A DNA stretch of 38,048 nucleotides from Sphingomonas bacterium (GTDB lineage: Bacteria; Pseudomonadota; Alphaproteobacteria; Sphingomonadales; Sphingomonadaceae). Numbering within the stretch: position 1 is the stretch's first letter; each line of letters begins with the position of its first letter. Under the pieces are notes generated by a model. That model did no database searches. It had not been told where the DNA came from and saw only the letters and a program-made list of their open reading frames with translations. A program made the position numbers and the translations under genes. Shown piece after piece: positions 28,274 to 36,572 of the stretch. The stretch lies in assembly GCF_028289855.1 (NCBI RefSeq), contig NZ_JAQGKZ010000081.1, positions 1 through 38,048 on the forward strand, written 5' to 3'.

Positions 28274-28801
28274 ATGGCGATCGATGAAACACAGGAATTC
28301 TTGCCTGTCCGCATCGCTGTCCTGACCGTATCGGATACGCGCGGGCTGTCCGAAGACCGATCAGGCGATACGTTAATCGAACGCCTCACCACCGCCGGCC
28401 ACATCCTCGCCAACCGCGCGCTCGAGCGCGACGACGTCGATGCGATCGTCGAGCGCCTTGCGACCTTGATTTCCGACCCCGAAATCGACGTGATCATCAC
28501 CACCGGCGGCACCGGCGTGACCGGCCGCGACGTCACCCCCGAAGCGGTCGAGGCGGTCGCGGAAAAGATGATCCCCGGCTTCGGCGAGGCTTTCCGCTGG
28601 CTGAGCTACCAGAACATCGGCACCTCGACGATCCAGTCGCGCGCGTGCGCGTGTGTCGCCGGCGGCACCTATATCTTTGCGTTGCCGGGATCGACCGGCG
28701 CGGTGAAGGACGGGTGGGACATGATCCTCAAGGACCAGCTCGACAGCCGTTTCCGCCCCTGCAATTTCGTCGAACTTATGCCGCGGCTAATGGAGCGTTG
28801 A
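28274..28801 (+). CDS. moaB: Molybdenum cofactor biosynthesis protein MoaB
   Basis: 175 aa. The MoaB/MogA domain is clear: [22 protein letters not shown] near the N terminus and [22 protein letters not shown] about residues 75-96; [17 protein letters not shown] closes the substrate pocket. The family adenylylates molybdopterin (MogA/Cnx1G) or is a close homologue; the role of MoaB versus MogA is not separable by sequence here. There are no other moa or moe genes nearby. The G-run upstream (CGGGGGTTTAG) partly comes from the palindromic repeat. Confidence 0.93.
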   Translation: MAIDETQEFLPVRIAVLTVSDTRGLSEDRSGDTLIERLTTAGHILANRALERDDVDAIVERLATLISDPEIDVIITTGGTGVTGRDVTPEAVEAVAEKMIPGFGEAFRWLSYQNIGTSTIQSRACACVAGGTYIFALPGSTGAVKDGWDMILKDQLDSRFRPCNFVELMPRLMER

Positions 28802-28805
28802 CCCG

Positions 28806-29309
28806 CTATTTCGTCTTGGGATTGAGATAGCGGTTAACCTCGCTCAACGAGCTCTCCATCCAGCCTAGCAAATCGGCGAAATTGGTCTGGTTCAGCCCGC
28901 CGATCGTCGACACATCATGGTCGAAGATCAACTCCTTCTTGGCGCTGATGTGCGCGCGCAGGAACCGTTTGTCGTTGTTCCATTTATTCGCAAACGCTTC
29001 CGTATAGGTCGGGTCGGCCTCGAAACTGGCGTAAAACTGGATCGCGGCGCATTGCTTGTGATCGACGCAATCGTAGAAATAGATCGAATACGAATAACCC
29101 GACGCCGCACTGTCGATCTCCGGGTCGCCGACGCCGTCCTTTGTCAGCTTGGCCTTGTAACCCGCTTTTTGCAGCGCGGTGACGATCGTCGCCGGGTCGC
29201 TCGCACAGACCATATTGGCCGCGCAGGGCTGATCGTCCTTGGCCTGCGCCGGCGACGTCGTCGCGGCGAGCAGCACGCCGAAACCCGCCGCGAAATAACG
29301 CTTTTTCAT
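28806..29309 (-). CDS. Exported YbjN-domain protein
   Basis: 167 aa. Signal peptide MKKRYFAAGFGVLLAATTSPAQA (about 23 residues). The mature domain matches the YbjN fold pattern: ATIVTALQKAGYKAKLTKDGVGDPEIDSAASGYSYSIYFYDC, FANKWNNDKRFLRAHI, and LTQ-like end NFADLLGWMESSLSEVNRYL. Cys pairs (CAANMVC and CVDHKQC) could make disulfides. Function in this family is unclear. It converges on moaB with a 4-bp gap. Confidence 0.82.
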   Translation of the reverse strand: MKKRYFAAGFGVLLAATTSPAQAKDDQPCAANMVCASDPATIVTALQKAGYKAKLTKDGVGDPEIDSAASGYSYSIYFYDCVDHKQCAAIQFYASFEADPTYTEAFANKWNNDKRFLRAHISAKKELIFDHDVSTIGGLNQTNFADLLGWMESSLSEVNRYLNPKTK

Positions 29310-29370
29310 CGTTTAATCCCCCGATTGCCCTCGCATCATTTCTGCTGTCTTCATTCGGGCATCGCAAGCA

Positions 29371-29712
29371 TTATTGCGGGTCGGGCTGCATCGCCGCCAA
29401 TTCGTTGCCGCTGGGATCGCGAAAGTGGAACCGCCGTCCACCGGGAAACGCGAAGATCGGCTGGGTGATTGTCCCGCCCGCATCCGTCACCGCCGCCAGC
29501 GTTGCGTCGAGATCGTCGACCTGGATCACCGCCAGCGGCGCCGCGGTCCATTGCGAGTGGTCTCCGTTCAGCCCCAGATCGGTCTCGCCAGTCATCGTCG
29601 CGGCATAATCGTCGCCGAAGTCGGTGAACGACCAGCCGAACGCCGCGGTGAAAAACGCCTTGGTCAGCCCGGTATTCTGCACCGGCAATTCGACATAGTT
29701 GAGCTTGGCCAT
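29371..29712 (-). CDS. VOC-superfamily (glyoxalase/bleomycin-resistance-like) protein
   Basis: 113 aa from ATG 29712, chosen over the ATG at 29724 because the codons between them supply GGAGG 5 nt before it. Beta-alpha-beta-beta-beta units are visible: LNYVELPVQNTGLTKAFFTAAFGWSF, then VIQVDDLDATLAAVTDAGG and RRFHFRDPSGNELAAMQ, the last with the metal-site Glu. Substrate unknown. It is divergent from the radical SAM gene with a 52-bp gap. Confidence 0.88.
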   Translation of the reverse strand: MAKLNYVELPVQNTGLTKAFFTAAFGWSFTDFGDDYAATMTGETDLGLNGDHSQWTAAPLAVIQVDDLDATLAAVTDAGGTITQPIFAFPGGRRFHFRDPSGNELAAMQPDPQ

Positions 29713-29764
29713 TTTCGCCTCCAATGTTCTTGCTATGTTCTAGCGCGCGTTCTACGTTCCCGCA

Positions 29765-30835
29765 ATGGCAAAAGCCCGTCCGGTTCGCGGCGCCACGGTC
29801 AATCGTGAAAGCACGCGCTTCAATCTGCCGCAACGCGAGGCGGATGGCGACTGGCTCGATGCGCTGGAGGATATCGACGGCGCGCCGCCAAAACTCAAGA
29901 CCGCCGTCACGGTAGAAACCGCGCGGACGATCATCACCCGCAACCAGTCGCCCGACATCGGCTTCGACCGCTCGATCAATCCGTATCGCGGGTGCGAGCA
30001 TGGCTGCATCTATTGCTTCGCCCGGCCGACGCACGCCTATCACGATCTGTCGCCAGGGCTCGATTTCGAGAGCAAGCTGTTCGCCAAGCCCAATGCGCCG
30101 GTGTTGCTGCGCGAGGAACTGAGCAAGCGCGGTTATGTCTGCAAGCCGATCGCGTTCGGGACCAACACCGATCCGTACCAGCCGATCGAGGGCCATTGGC
30201 GGATCACCCGCGAATGTATTCGCGTGCTGGCGGAGACCGACCATCCGCTGACCATCACTACCAAGTCCGACCGCGTGGTGCGCGACATCGACTTGCTCGC
30301 GCCGATGGCGGCGAAGGGGCTGGCGGCGGTGGCGATCTCGGTGACCTCGCTCGAGAGCAAGATCGCGCGCACCGTCGAGCCGCGCGCGCCGCACCCCGAA
30401 CGCCGGCTGACCGCGGTGCGGCGGCTGGCCGATGCCGGCATCCCCGTCTACGTCTCGATCGCCCCTGTGATCCCGGCGATCACCGACCACGAGATCGAAC
30501 ATATCGTCGAGCGCGCGGCCGAAAGCGGCGCGCGCGGCGTGTTCTTCCTCCCGGTCCGCCTGCCGCACGAAGTCGCGCCTTTGTTCCGCGCCTGGCTCGA
30601 CGAGCATTTCCCCGATCGTGCGGGCAAGGTGATGTCGATCATCCGCGAGATCCGGGGCGGTCGCGACAACGACCCCGATTTCTTCACGCGGATGAAGGGG
30701 CAAGGGCCGTGGGCGGAGTTGCTCCGCACGCGGTTCCAGATCGCGGTGCGGAAGCACGGGCTGAACAGGGAGCGGTTGGCGGTGCGGAGTGATTTGTTCA
30801 GGGCGCCCAGGGGGGCCCAGGGGGAGTTGTTTTAA
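29765..30835 (+). CDS. Radical SAM protein, PA0069/SPL-like family
   Basis: 356 aa. The radical SAM cluster is C77-x3-C81-x2-C84 (RGCEHGCIYCFARPTHAYHDL). N-terminal FNLPQREADGDWLDAL and IITRNQSPDIGFDRSINPYRG precede it; AFGTNTDPYQPIEGHWRITRECI and ISVTSLESKIARTVEPRAPHPERRL follow. The family is related to spore photoproduct lyases, but the catalysed reaction is unknown. The gene ends 22 bp from the stop of the 97-aa gene on the other strand. Confidence 0.92.
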   Translation: MAKARPVRGATVNRESTRFNLPQREADGDWLDALEDIDGAPPKLKTAVTVETARTIITRNQSPDIGFDRSINPYRGCEHGCIYCFARPTHAYHDLSPGLDFESKLFAKPNAPVLLREELSKRGYVCKPIAFGTNTDPYQPIEGHWRITRECIRVLAETDHPLTITTKSDRVVRDIDLLAPMAAKGLAAVAISVTSLESKIARTVEPRAPHPERRLTAVRRLADAGIPVYVSIAPVIPAITDHEIEHIVERAAESGARGVFFLPVRLPHEVAPLFRAWLDEHFPDRAGKVMSIIREIRGGRDNDPDFFTRMKGQGPWAELLRTRFQIAVRKHGLNRERLAVRSDLFRAPRGAQGELF

Positions 30836-30856
30836 CTGGTCTCGGAGGCAGCTCCT

Positions 30857-31150
30857 TCAATACCAACGACGCTGTTCGCAAGCAGTTGGAAACGCAATCA
30901 CAACATCTGCCGATCGATTGACAACTCCTTCTGTCGCCGGATTATGCGGAGTGGCTTCTGTATCGAACGCTTCGGCACTGGGAAATTTGGCAATAATTTC
31001 CGCATTGAGCGCGGGACTGATGGGTTGGTCCATGAACACGACTTGTTTGGGTTTCCATTCACTAGAGATGGCTTTGACGACGTTGCCGGCTCCAATCGCC
31101 AAATTAGCAATGCCCTCGATCATCTCGGAAGAAATTTGCCCATCGCTCAT
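30857..31150 (-). CDS. 97-aa protein of unknown function at the end of the rut operon
   Basis: The ATG overlaps the rutA stop as ATGA (31147-31150), with GGCGGAA just before it. I do not recognise the family. The N terminus ([20 protein letters not shown]) looks helical; strands and helices follow ([20 protein letters not shown], then [20 protein letters not shown]). The alternating pattern hints at a small alpha/beta fold or a fragment of one. By direct count, 47 of 97 codons end in G or C, while adjacent genes nearly always do, so acquisition from another source is likely. It ends convergently 21 bp from the radical SAM gene. Confidence 0.6.
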   Translation of the reverse strand: MSDGQISSEMIEGIANLAIGAGNVVKAISSEWKPKQVVFMDQPISPALNAEIIAKFPSAEAFDTEATPHNPATEGVVNRSADVVIAFPTACEQRRWY

Positions 31151-32208
31151 TTCCGCCGACTCTTCATCAACGGCTGAATCTTCGTCCCGAAATCCTCGAC
31201 CCCCTGAATGAAATCGTCGAACGTCAGCAGCACGCCGCCGGTGTTGGGCACCTCCGCCATTTCGTCGAGCATCCGCGCGATGCTCGCATGGCTGCCGACC
31301 AAAGTCCCCATGTTTATGTTGACCGCACCCTCGGGCGCGGCGAGCTGGCGGACGATGGTGGTGGCGTTGACCTTGTCGGCGGCGCCCTGGTTGGCGAGCC
31401 AAGCGATCGCGTCGTGATCGACCCCGGCGTTGATGTGCTTCCACCGCGCCATCGCTTCCTCGTCGGTGTCGGCGGCGATGATCATGACGAGGACGAATAC
31501 CGACACGTCGCGCCCGGTTTTGGCGGTCGCTTCGGCGAGGCGGACGTTGTTCGACGCGAACGCGGTCGGGGTGTTGACGCCCTTGCCGAGGCAGAAGGCG
31601 TAGTCCGCCCATTTCGCAGAGAAGGCGAGCCCCTCGTCCGACGAGCCGGCGCAGATGATCTTCATGTCGCCCTCAGGCTTCGGGCGGACGAGGCAATCGT
31701 CCATCTGGTAATAGTCGCCCTTGAAGTCGCTCCGCCCGGTCTCCCACAGCTCGCGAAGGATACGAGCATATTCGTCCAACATCTGGTAACGATTGCGGAA
31801 ATGCTCGTCGCCGGGCCACAGCCCCATCTGGCTGTATTCGGGCCGCTGCCACCCGGTGATCAGATTGAGCCCGAACCGCCCGTGGCTGATGCTGTCGATC
31901 GTGTTGCACATCCGCGCGGCGAAGGCGGGCGGGATGACGAGCGTCGGGCAGGTCGCGTAAATCTTGATCTTCTCGGTCACCGCGGCGAGGCCCGCCATCA
32001 GCGTGAAGCTTTCCAGACCATATTCCCAGAACTCGGTCTTGCCGCCGAACCCCCTTAGCTTGATCATCGACAGCAGGAAATCGAGCCCGTGCTTCTCCGC
32101 CGACTGCGCGATCTGCTTATTCATGTCGAACGACGGCATGTATTGCGGCGCGTTCTCCGAAATCAGCCAGCCATTGTTGTTGATGGGGACGAAAACGCCG
32201 ACTTGCAT
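31147..32208 (-). CDS. rutA: Pyrimidine monooxygenase RutA
   Basis: 353 aa from ATG 32208 (AGGAGC ribosome site); the family is about 360. It is a flavin-dependent LLM-class monooxygenase that opens the uracil ring between N3 and C4. Family segments: [53 protein letters not shown], and [22 protein letters not shown]. It needs reduced FMN, normally from RutF, which is not in the window. The order here is rutB-C-D-A; rutA lies last, 5 bp after rutD, and overlaps the unknown 97-aa gene. Confidence 0.95.
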   Translation of the reverse strand: MQVGVFVPINNNGWLISENAPQYMPSFDMNKQIAQSAEKHGLDFLLSMIKLRGFGGKTEFWEYGLESFTLMAGLAAVTEKIKIYATCPTLVIPPAFAARMCNTIDSISHGRFGLNLITGWQRPEYSQMGLWPGDEHFRNRYQMLDEYARILRELWETGRSDFKGDYYQMDDCLVRPKPEGDMKIICAGSSDEGLAFSAKWADYAFCLGKGVNTPTAFASNNVRLAEATAKTGRDVSVFVLVMIIAADTDEEAMARWKHINAGVDHDAIAWLANQGAADKVNATTIVRQLAAPEGAVNINMGTLVGSHASIARMLDEMAEVPNTGGVLLTFDDFIQGVEDFGTKIQPLMKSRRK

Positions 32209-32212
32209 GGGC

Positions 32213-32992
32213 TTAGCTCCTGAGGAAATCGAGGACGATGCGGTTGAAGGTGTCCGGGTCGGTGACATTGCAGGCGTGGCCGCCCCAGGGCATCAGTGAC
32301 AGCGAGATATTGTCGTTGGCGGCAGCGAGGTTCTCCGACGCCGTGTAAGGCACGAGCATGTCGTCGCGGCTGGCGAGCGCCAGCGTCGGCGTGGTCAGCG
32401 AGCCGATCCATTCGCTCGCGTCGAACGTCTCGATCGCGGCGATGCGCTTCATCAGTTTCACTTCGCCCTGGAAATGCGCGGCATGGACCTCGGTTTCGCG
32501 CGCCAGCCGGTCGCCGTTCTTGGCGATCCAGGCAGCCGGGAACAGGAAAATCGGCTGGGCTTGGAGATAAGCTTGGGGTCCACCGGCATTGAGGATGTGC
32601 AGCCGCGCGTCGAAGCAGCGCAACGTAAACGGCTCGGTTTTCGCCCAGCCGTTGATGACAACCAGCTTGTTCAGTCGCTCGGGCGCGAGTCGCGCCAGCG
32701 CCAGCCCGATGATCCCACCCAGCGCGTGCCCCATCAGGTCGGCACGATCGATGTCCACACCGTCCATCAGCGCGATCACGTCACGCGCCATGTCGTCGAT
32801 CGAGGTCGGGTTGGGGATGGCCGGGTCGCTCCTACCCGTGCCGCGATGGTCGTAGGCGATGACGCGGCGATGCTCGGCGAGCGCCGTGAGATTCGGCGCC
32901 CAATAGCCGCCCGATCCGCCCAGCCCGGCCGACAGGATCAGCGGCGGGCCGCTGCCATGTTCTTCGTAATAGAGGCCGTTCGCTTCAGCCAT
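32213..32992 (-). CDS. rutD: Aminoacrylate/carbamate hydrolase RutD
   Basis: 259 aa, alpha/beta hydrolase. It begins [27 protein letters not shown], with the oxyanion region [10 protein letters not shown]. The nucleophile elbow reads GHALGG, with Ala where Ser is usual; this Ala is a RutD family trait. The C-terminal [17 protein letters not shown] is diagnostic. RutD removes carbamate or assists aminoacrylate turnover after uracil ring opening. The ATG at 32992 follows GGGGAACTGC, whose GGGGAAC is the end of an intergenic palindrome. It is 5 bp before rutA. Confidence 0.93.
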   Translation of the reverse strand: MAEANGLYYEEHGSGPPLILSAGLGGSGGYWAPNLTALAEHRRVIAYDHRGTGRSDPAIPNPTSIDDMARDVIALMDGVDIDRADLMGHALGGIIGLALARLAPERLNKLVVINGWAKTEPFTLRCFDARLHILNAGGPQAYLQAQPIFLFPAAWIAKNGDRLARETEVHAAHFQGEVKLMKRIAAIETFDASEWIGSLTTPTLALASRDDMLVPYTASENLAAANDNISLSLMPWGGHACNVTDPDTFNRIVLDFLRS

Positions 32993-32995
32993 GCA

Positions 32996-33064
32996 GTTCC
33001 CCGGCGAAGGCCGGGGTCCAGCATCGGGCCGGTCGCAACTGGGCCCCGGCCTTCGCCGGGGAAC
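32996..33064. repeat. Intergenic palindromic repeat, GTTCCCC/GGGGAAC family (copy 2)
   Basis: Arms 32996-33019 and 33041-33064 are complementary at 23 of 24 positions (outer GTTCCCCGGCGAAGGCCGGGG). The element sits between rutC and rutD, 3 bp before the rutD ATG and 11 bp after the rutC stop, inside a presumed operon. It closely resembles copy 1 at 23893-23962, including a CGGGCCGG segment in the loop. Confidence 0.8.
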
Positions 33065-33075
33065 AAGTGAAAGAA

Positions 33076-33459
33076 TCAGCCAATGTGCGCGACCGACGCG
33101 ATCTCGACGAGGCAATCTGGCTTCACCAGCTCGCACTTGATACAGTAGCGCGCGGGCTTCGCGCCGGGGAAGTACTCGGCATAGACCTGGTTGAACGCGG
33201 CGTAATCGCCCAAATCCTTCAGGAAGATGTGGTTCATCGCGACATCGGCCATCGTTGCGCCGGCGGCCTCGAGCGTCACCTTGATCACCTCGAGCACGTG
33301 CCGCGTCTGCGCCGCCGCATCGCCGACATGGAGCACCGCCCCGCCCTCGCCCAGCGCGAGCACGCCCGAGACATAAACGGTGTTCCCCGCCTTCGCGCCG
33401 GCCGAATAGGGCGCGATCGGGGTCGGGAATTGCGGCGGGTTGATGGGCTCGAACGCCAT
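33076..33459 (-). CDS. rutC: 3-aminoacrylate deaminase RutC
   Basis: 127 aa, YjgF/RidA family. The RutC signature is strong: [38 protein letters not shown], then [15 protein letters not shown] [21 protein letters not shown] and [10 protein letters not shown]. RutC deaminates 3-aminoacrylate, yielding malonic semialdehyde. It is 4 bp after rutB on the same strand and is followed by a palindromic repeat before rutD. Confidence 0.96.
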   Translation of the reverse strand: MAFEPINPPQFPTPIAPYSAGAKAGNTVYVSGVLALGEGGAVLHVGDAAAQTRHVLEVIKVTLEAAGATMADVAMNHIFLKDLGDYAAFNQVYAEYFPGAKPARYCIKCELVKPDCLVEIASVAHIG

Positions 33460-33463
33460 GACG

Positions 33464-34195
<732 letters not shown>

Positions 34196-34332
34196 TTAGC
34201 CGAAGGTGCCGCTGCTGTCCGCGAAAGGCAAGTCAGACGACAGAAGATCCGTGTCGAGGCTCAGAAGGCATGGGTTTGTTGCCTGCCGGCAGAGTGCCGG
34301 GATCACGGCGGCTAACTGAGCCGCGCCGCGCA

Positions 34333-34360
34333 TTGCCACTTCCACTGATAGTGATATACT
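34333..34360 (+). promoter_or_regulatory. Sigma70-type promoter for the DUF2306 gene
   Basis: TTGCCA (34333-34338) and TATACT (34355-34360) each match the consensus at 5 of 6 bases with a 16-bp spacer. Start of transcription is expected near 34367, giving a short leader before GTG 34394. The imperfect symmetric ATAC-T-GTAT (34356-34364) overlaps the -10 region and may be an operator. This AT-rich block stands out in the surrounding GC-rich DNA. Confidence 0.6.
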
Positions 34361-34393
34361 GTATTAACATGGCGTATCACGACGGAGGTGGGC

Positions 34394-34924
34394 GTGGCGA
34401 CTTCGCGGACAGCGGTTCCGGCGCCGGCGAGTACATCGTGGCTCGCGCCGAATCTGCTCGAACGCGCAATCGCGATCGGCTTCATGCTCGTCTTTGCGGG
34501 GATGCTCTATGCGATGGCGCGCGGCTGGGCGACCGGCGGTTTGGCGGAAGCCGGGCGTGCGCCGCCGATCGTCTGGCTGCATCTGGCCGTGGTCTCGATC
34601 GTGGTCGGGCTCACGCCGGTCCTCCTGCTACGCCGCCGCGGCGACCGCCTGCACCGCATATTGGGCTGGACGTGGTGCATCGCCATGTACGCCAGCGCCC
34701 TCATATCGCTCGGCATCCGTCACATCGGGCATGGGCGGCTGAGCGGAGTCCATGTGCTCTCGTTCATCTACATCCTGCTGATCCCGCTGCTGATGTTCGC
34801 CGCGCGATCGCATCGCCTACGCACGCATCGCGGCGTGGTCGTGACCGCACTGGTGATCCTGCTGCTCGCCGGCGCCGCCACTTTCCTGCCCCCACGCTAC
34901 CTTGGGACGTGGATGCTGGAGTGA
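34394..34924 (+). CDS. DUF2306-type membrane protein
   Basis: 176 aa. The start at GTG 34394 is placed by GGAGG 5 nt upstream. Four or five hydrophobic helices: ERAIAIGFMLVFAGMLYAMA, IVWLHLAVVSIVVGLTPVLL, ILGWTWCIAMYASALISLG, VHVLSFIYILLIPLLMFAA and VVVTALVILLLAGAATFL. Histidines precede or sit in the helices (RLHRILGW, GIRHIGHG, SGVHVLSF, RLRTHRG), the pattern of the DUF2306 family, possibly haem or metal related. Function unknown. It is divergent from rutB with a 198-bp gap. Confidence 0.8.
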   Translation: MATSRTAVPAPASTSWLAPNLLERAIAIGFMLVFAGMLYAMARGWATGGLAEAGRAPPIVWLHLAVVSIVVGLTPVLLLRRRGDRLHRILGWTWCIAMYASALISLGIRHIGHGRLSGVHVLSFIYILLIPLLMFAARSHRLRTHRGVVVTALVILLLAGAATFLPPRYLGTWMLE

Positions 34925-34934
34925 ACGGAGACCT

Positions 34935-36530
34935 TTAAACCGCAGCCAGCTTGTAGTCCTTGTACCGCGCGCGCAGGTCTGTCTTGAGGATTTTGCCGGT
35001 CGCGGTGTGCGGTAGTTCGTCGATAAACACGATCTCGTCGGGCAGCCACCATTTGGCGACGTGCTTGGCGAGGTGCGCGGTGATTTCATCAGGCGTGACA
35101 TTGCTGCCCGGCTTGCGCACCACGAGCAGGATCGGCCGCTCGTCCCATTTGGGATGGTAGACGCCGATCGCCGCCGCCTCACCCACCCCGGCACACCCTA
35201 CCGCTGCGTTTTCCAGATCGACCGAACTGATCCACTCGCCGCCCGATTTGATCACGTCCTTGGCGCGATCGGTGATCTGCATCGTGCCGTCGGGATGGAG
35301 CACCGCGACGTCGCCCGTGTCGAACCATTGGTCCTTGTCGACCGCGTCGGCCTCGGCTTTGAAATAGCGCTTCACCACCCACGGCCCACGCACCTGAAGT
35401 CGGCCCGAACTGACCCCGTCACGCGGCTGGAGCCGGTCCTCGTCGTCGAGCACCCGAAGCTCGACCCCGAATGGCACCTGCCCTTGCTTGGACACCAGGT
35501 CGAGTTGCTCGTCCTTGCTCATCTCATCCCAATGCGGCGGCGGCGTACCAGCTGTGCCGATCGGCGAGGTTTCGGTCATGCCCCACAGATGCTTGACGAC
35601 CACACCCATCCCCATGATCCGCTCGATCATCGCGCGGGGGCATGCAGAGCCGCCAATGGTTACCTGTTGCAGATATTCGGGTTTCTCGCCGGTCACATCC
35701 ATATGCTGGAACATCGCCAGCCACACCGTCGGCACGCCGGCCGAATGAGTCACCTTTTCCTGGTTCATCAGCCGGCAGATGACGCTTGCCTCGTTGGTCG
35801 CCGAATAAACCAGCTTAGCCCCCGCCAGCGCGCACGCGAAAGGCAGGCCCCAGGCAGCGGCATGGAACAGCGGCACGACGGGCAGCACCACCGATCGTGA
35901 ACTAAGATTGAACACCGCGGGCGCGACCTCCGCCATGGCGTGGATAACCGTCGAGCGATGCTCGTACTGGACGCCCTTGGGGTTGCCCGTCGTCCCGCTG
36001 GTATAGCAGATCATGCACGGGTCGCGCTCGGGGCCCTCGTGCCAGACGTAGTCGCCATCCTCGGCGTCGAGCAGCGCCTGAAATCCCTCCGGCCCATGGT
36101 CGTCGAAGGCGACATATTGCTCGATGCTTGTCCATTGCGGCTTCAGCCGGTCGACGATCGGCTGGAACTGCCTGTCGTAAAACAGCACACGGTCTTCTGC
36201 GTGATTGGCGATGTAGACGAGCTGCTCGTCGAACAGTCGCGGGTTGATCGTGTGGATCACCCCGCCCATGCCGATCGCGCCGTACCAGGCGGTCAGGTGA
36301 TGGTGGTGGTTCATCGCGAAGGTCGCGACGCGGTCGCCCGGCTTGATGTCCCATTTTTCGAGCCGCTGCGCCACCCGCCTCGCGTCGCGGTGGATGCCCG
36401 CCCAATCGGTCCGCGTCTCGCTGCCGTCGGCCCAATAACTGACCAGTTCACGCTTGCCATGCTCGCGCGCGGCGTGATCGAGCAGGCGCATCACGCGCAA
36501 CTCGAAATCCTGCATCGCGCCCAGCGTCAT
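34935..36530 (-). CDS. AMP-forming acyl-CoA ligase (fatty-acid type)
   Basis: 531 aa. It activates a carboxylic acid through an acyl adenylate to the CoA thioester. Motifs: P-loop [12 protein letters not shown] near residue 178, [30 protein letters not shown], and the C-terminal catalytic Lys in [12 protein letters not shown]. The N-terminal [17 protein letters not shown] and the [23 protein letters not shown] segment resemble the medium/long-chain fatty-acid ligases; chain specificity cannot be read from sequence. GGAGGGTGGG precedes the ATG. It lies 42 bp after dnaE on the same strand. Confidence 0.92.
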   Translation of the reverse strand: MTLGAMQDFELRVMRLLDHAAREHGKRELVSYWADGSETRTDWAGIHRDARRVAQRLEKWDIKPGDRVATFAMNHHHHLTAWYGAIGMGGVIHTINPRLFDEQLVYIANHAEDRVLFYDRQFQPIVDRLKPQWTSIEQYVAFDDHGPEGFQALLDAEDGDYVWHEGPERDPCMICYTSGTTGNPKGVQYEHRSTVIHAMAEVAPAVFNLSSRSVVLPVVPLFHAAAWGLPFACALAGAKLVYSATNEASVICRLMNQEKVTHSAGVPTVWLAMFQHMDVTGEKPEYLQQVTIGGSACPRAMIERIMGMGVVVKHLWGMTETSPIGTAGTPPPHWDEMSKDEQLDLVSKQGQVPFGVELRVLDDEDRLQPRDGVSSGRLQVRGPWVVKRYFKAEADAVDKDQWFDTGDVAVLHPDGTMQITDRAKDVIKSGGEWISSVDLENAAVGCAGVGEAAAIGVYHPKWDERPILLVVRKPGSNVTPDEITAHLAKHVAKWWLPDEIVFIDELPHTATGKILKTDLRARYKDYKLAAV

Positions 36531-36572
36531 CCCACCCTCCAGCTATCGTCGTTGGAGCGCAGTATCCTGTGA

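Noticed and set aside
30898..31110. 70-codon frame overlapping the 97-aa gene on the same strand
   Set aside because: The other frame has the rutA-coupled start, a ribosome site and a more protein-like sequence; this one is Ser/Pro/Lys-rich and lacks an RBS.
32700..32760. Loss of the catalytic serine in RutD (GHALGG instead of GHSxGG)
   Set aside because: At first it looked like inactivation, but the Ala is the normal state in the RutD family, so it is not an anomaly.
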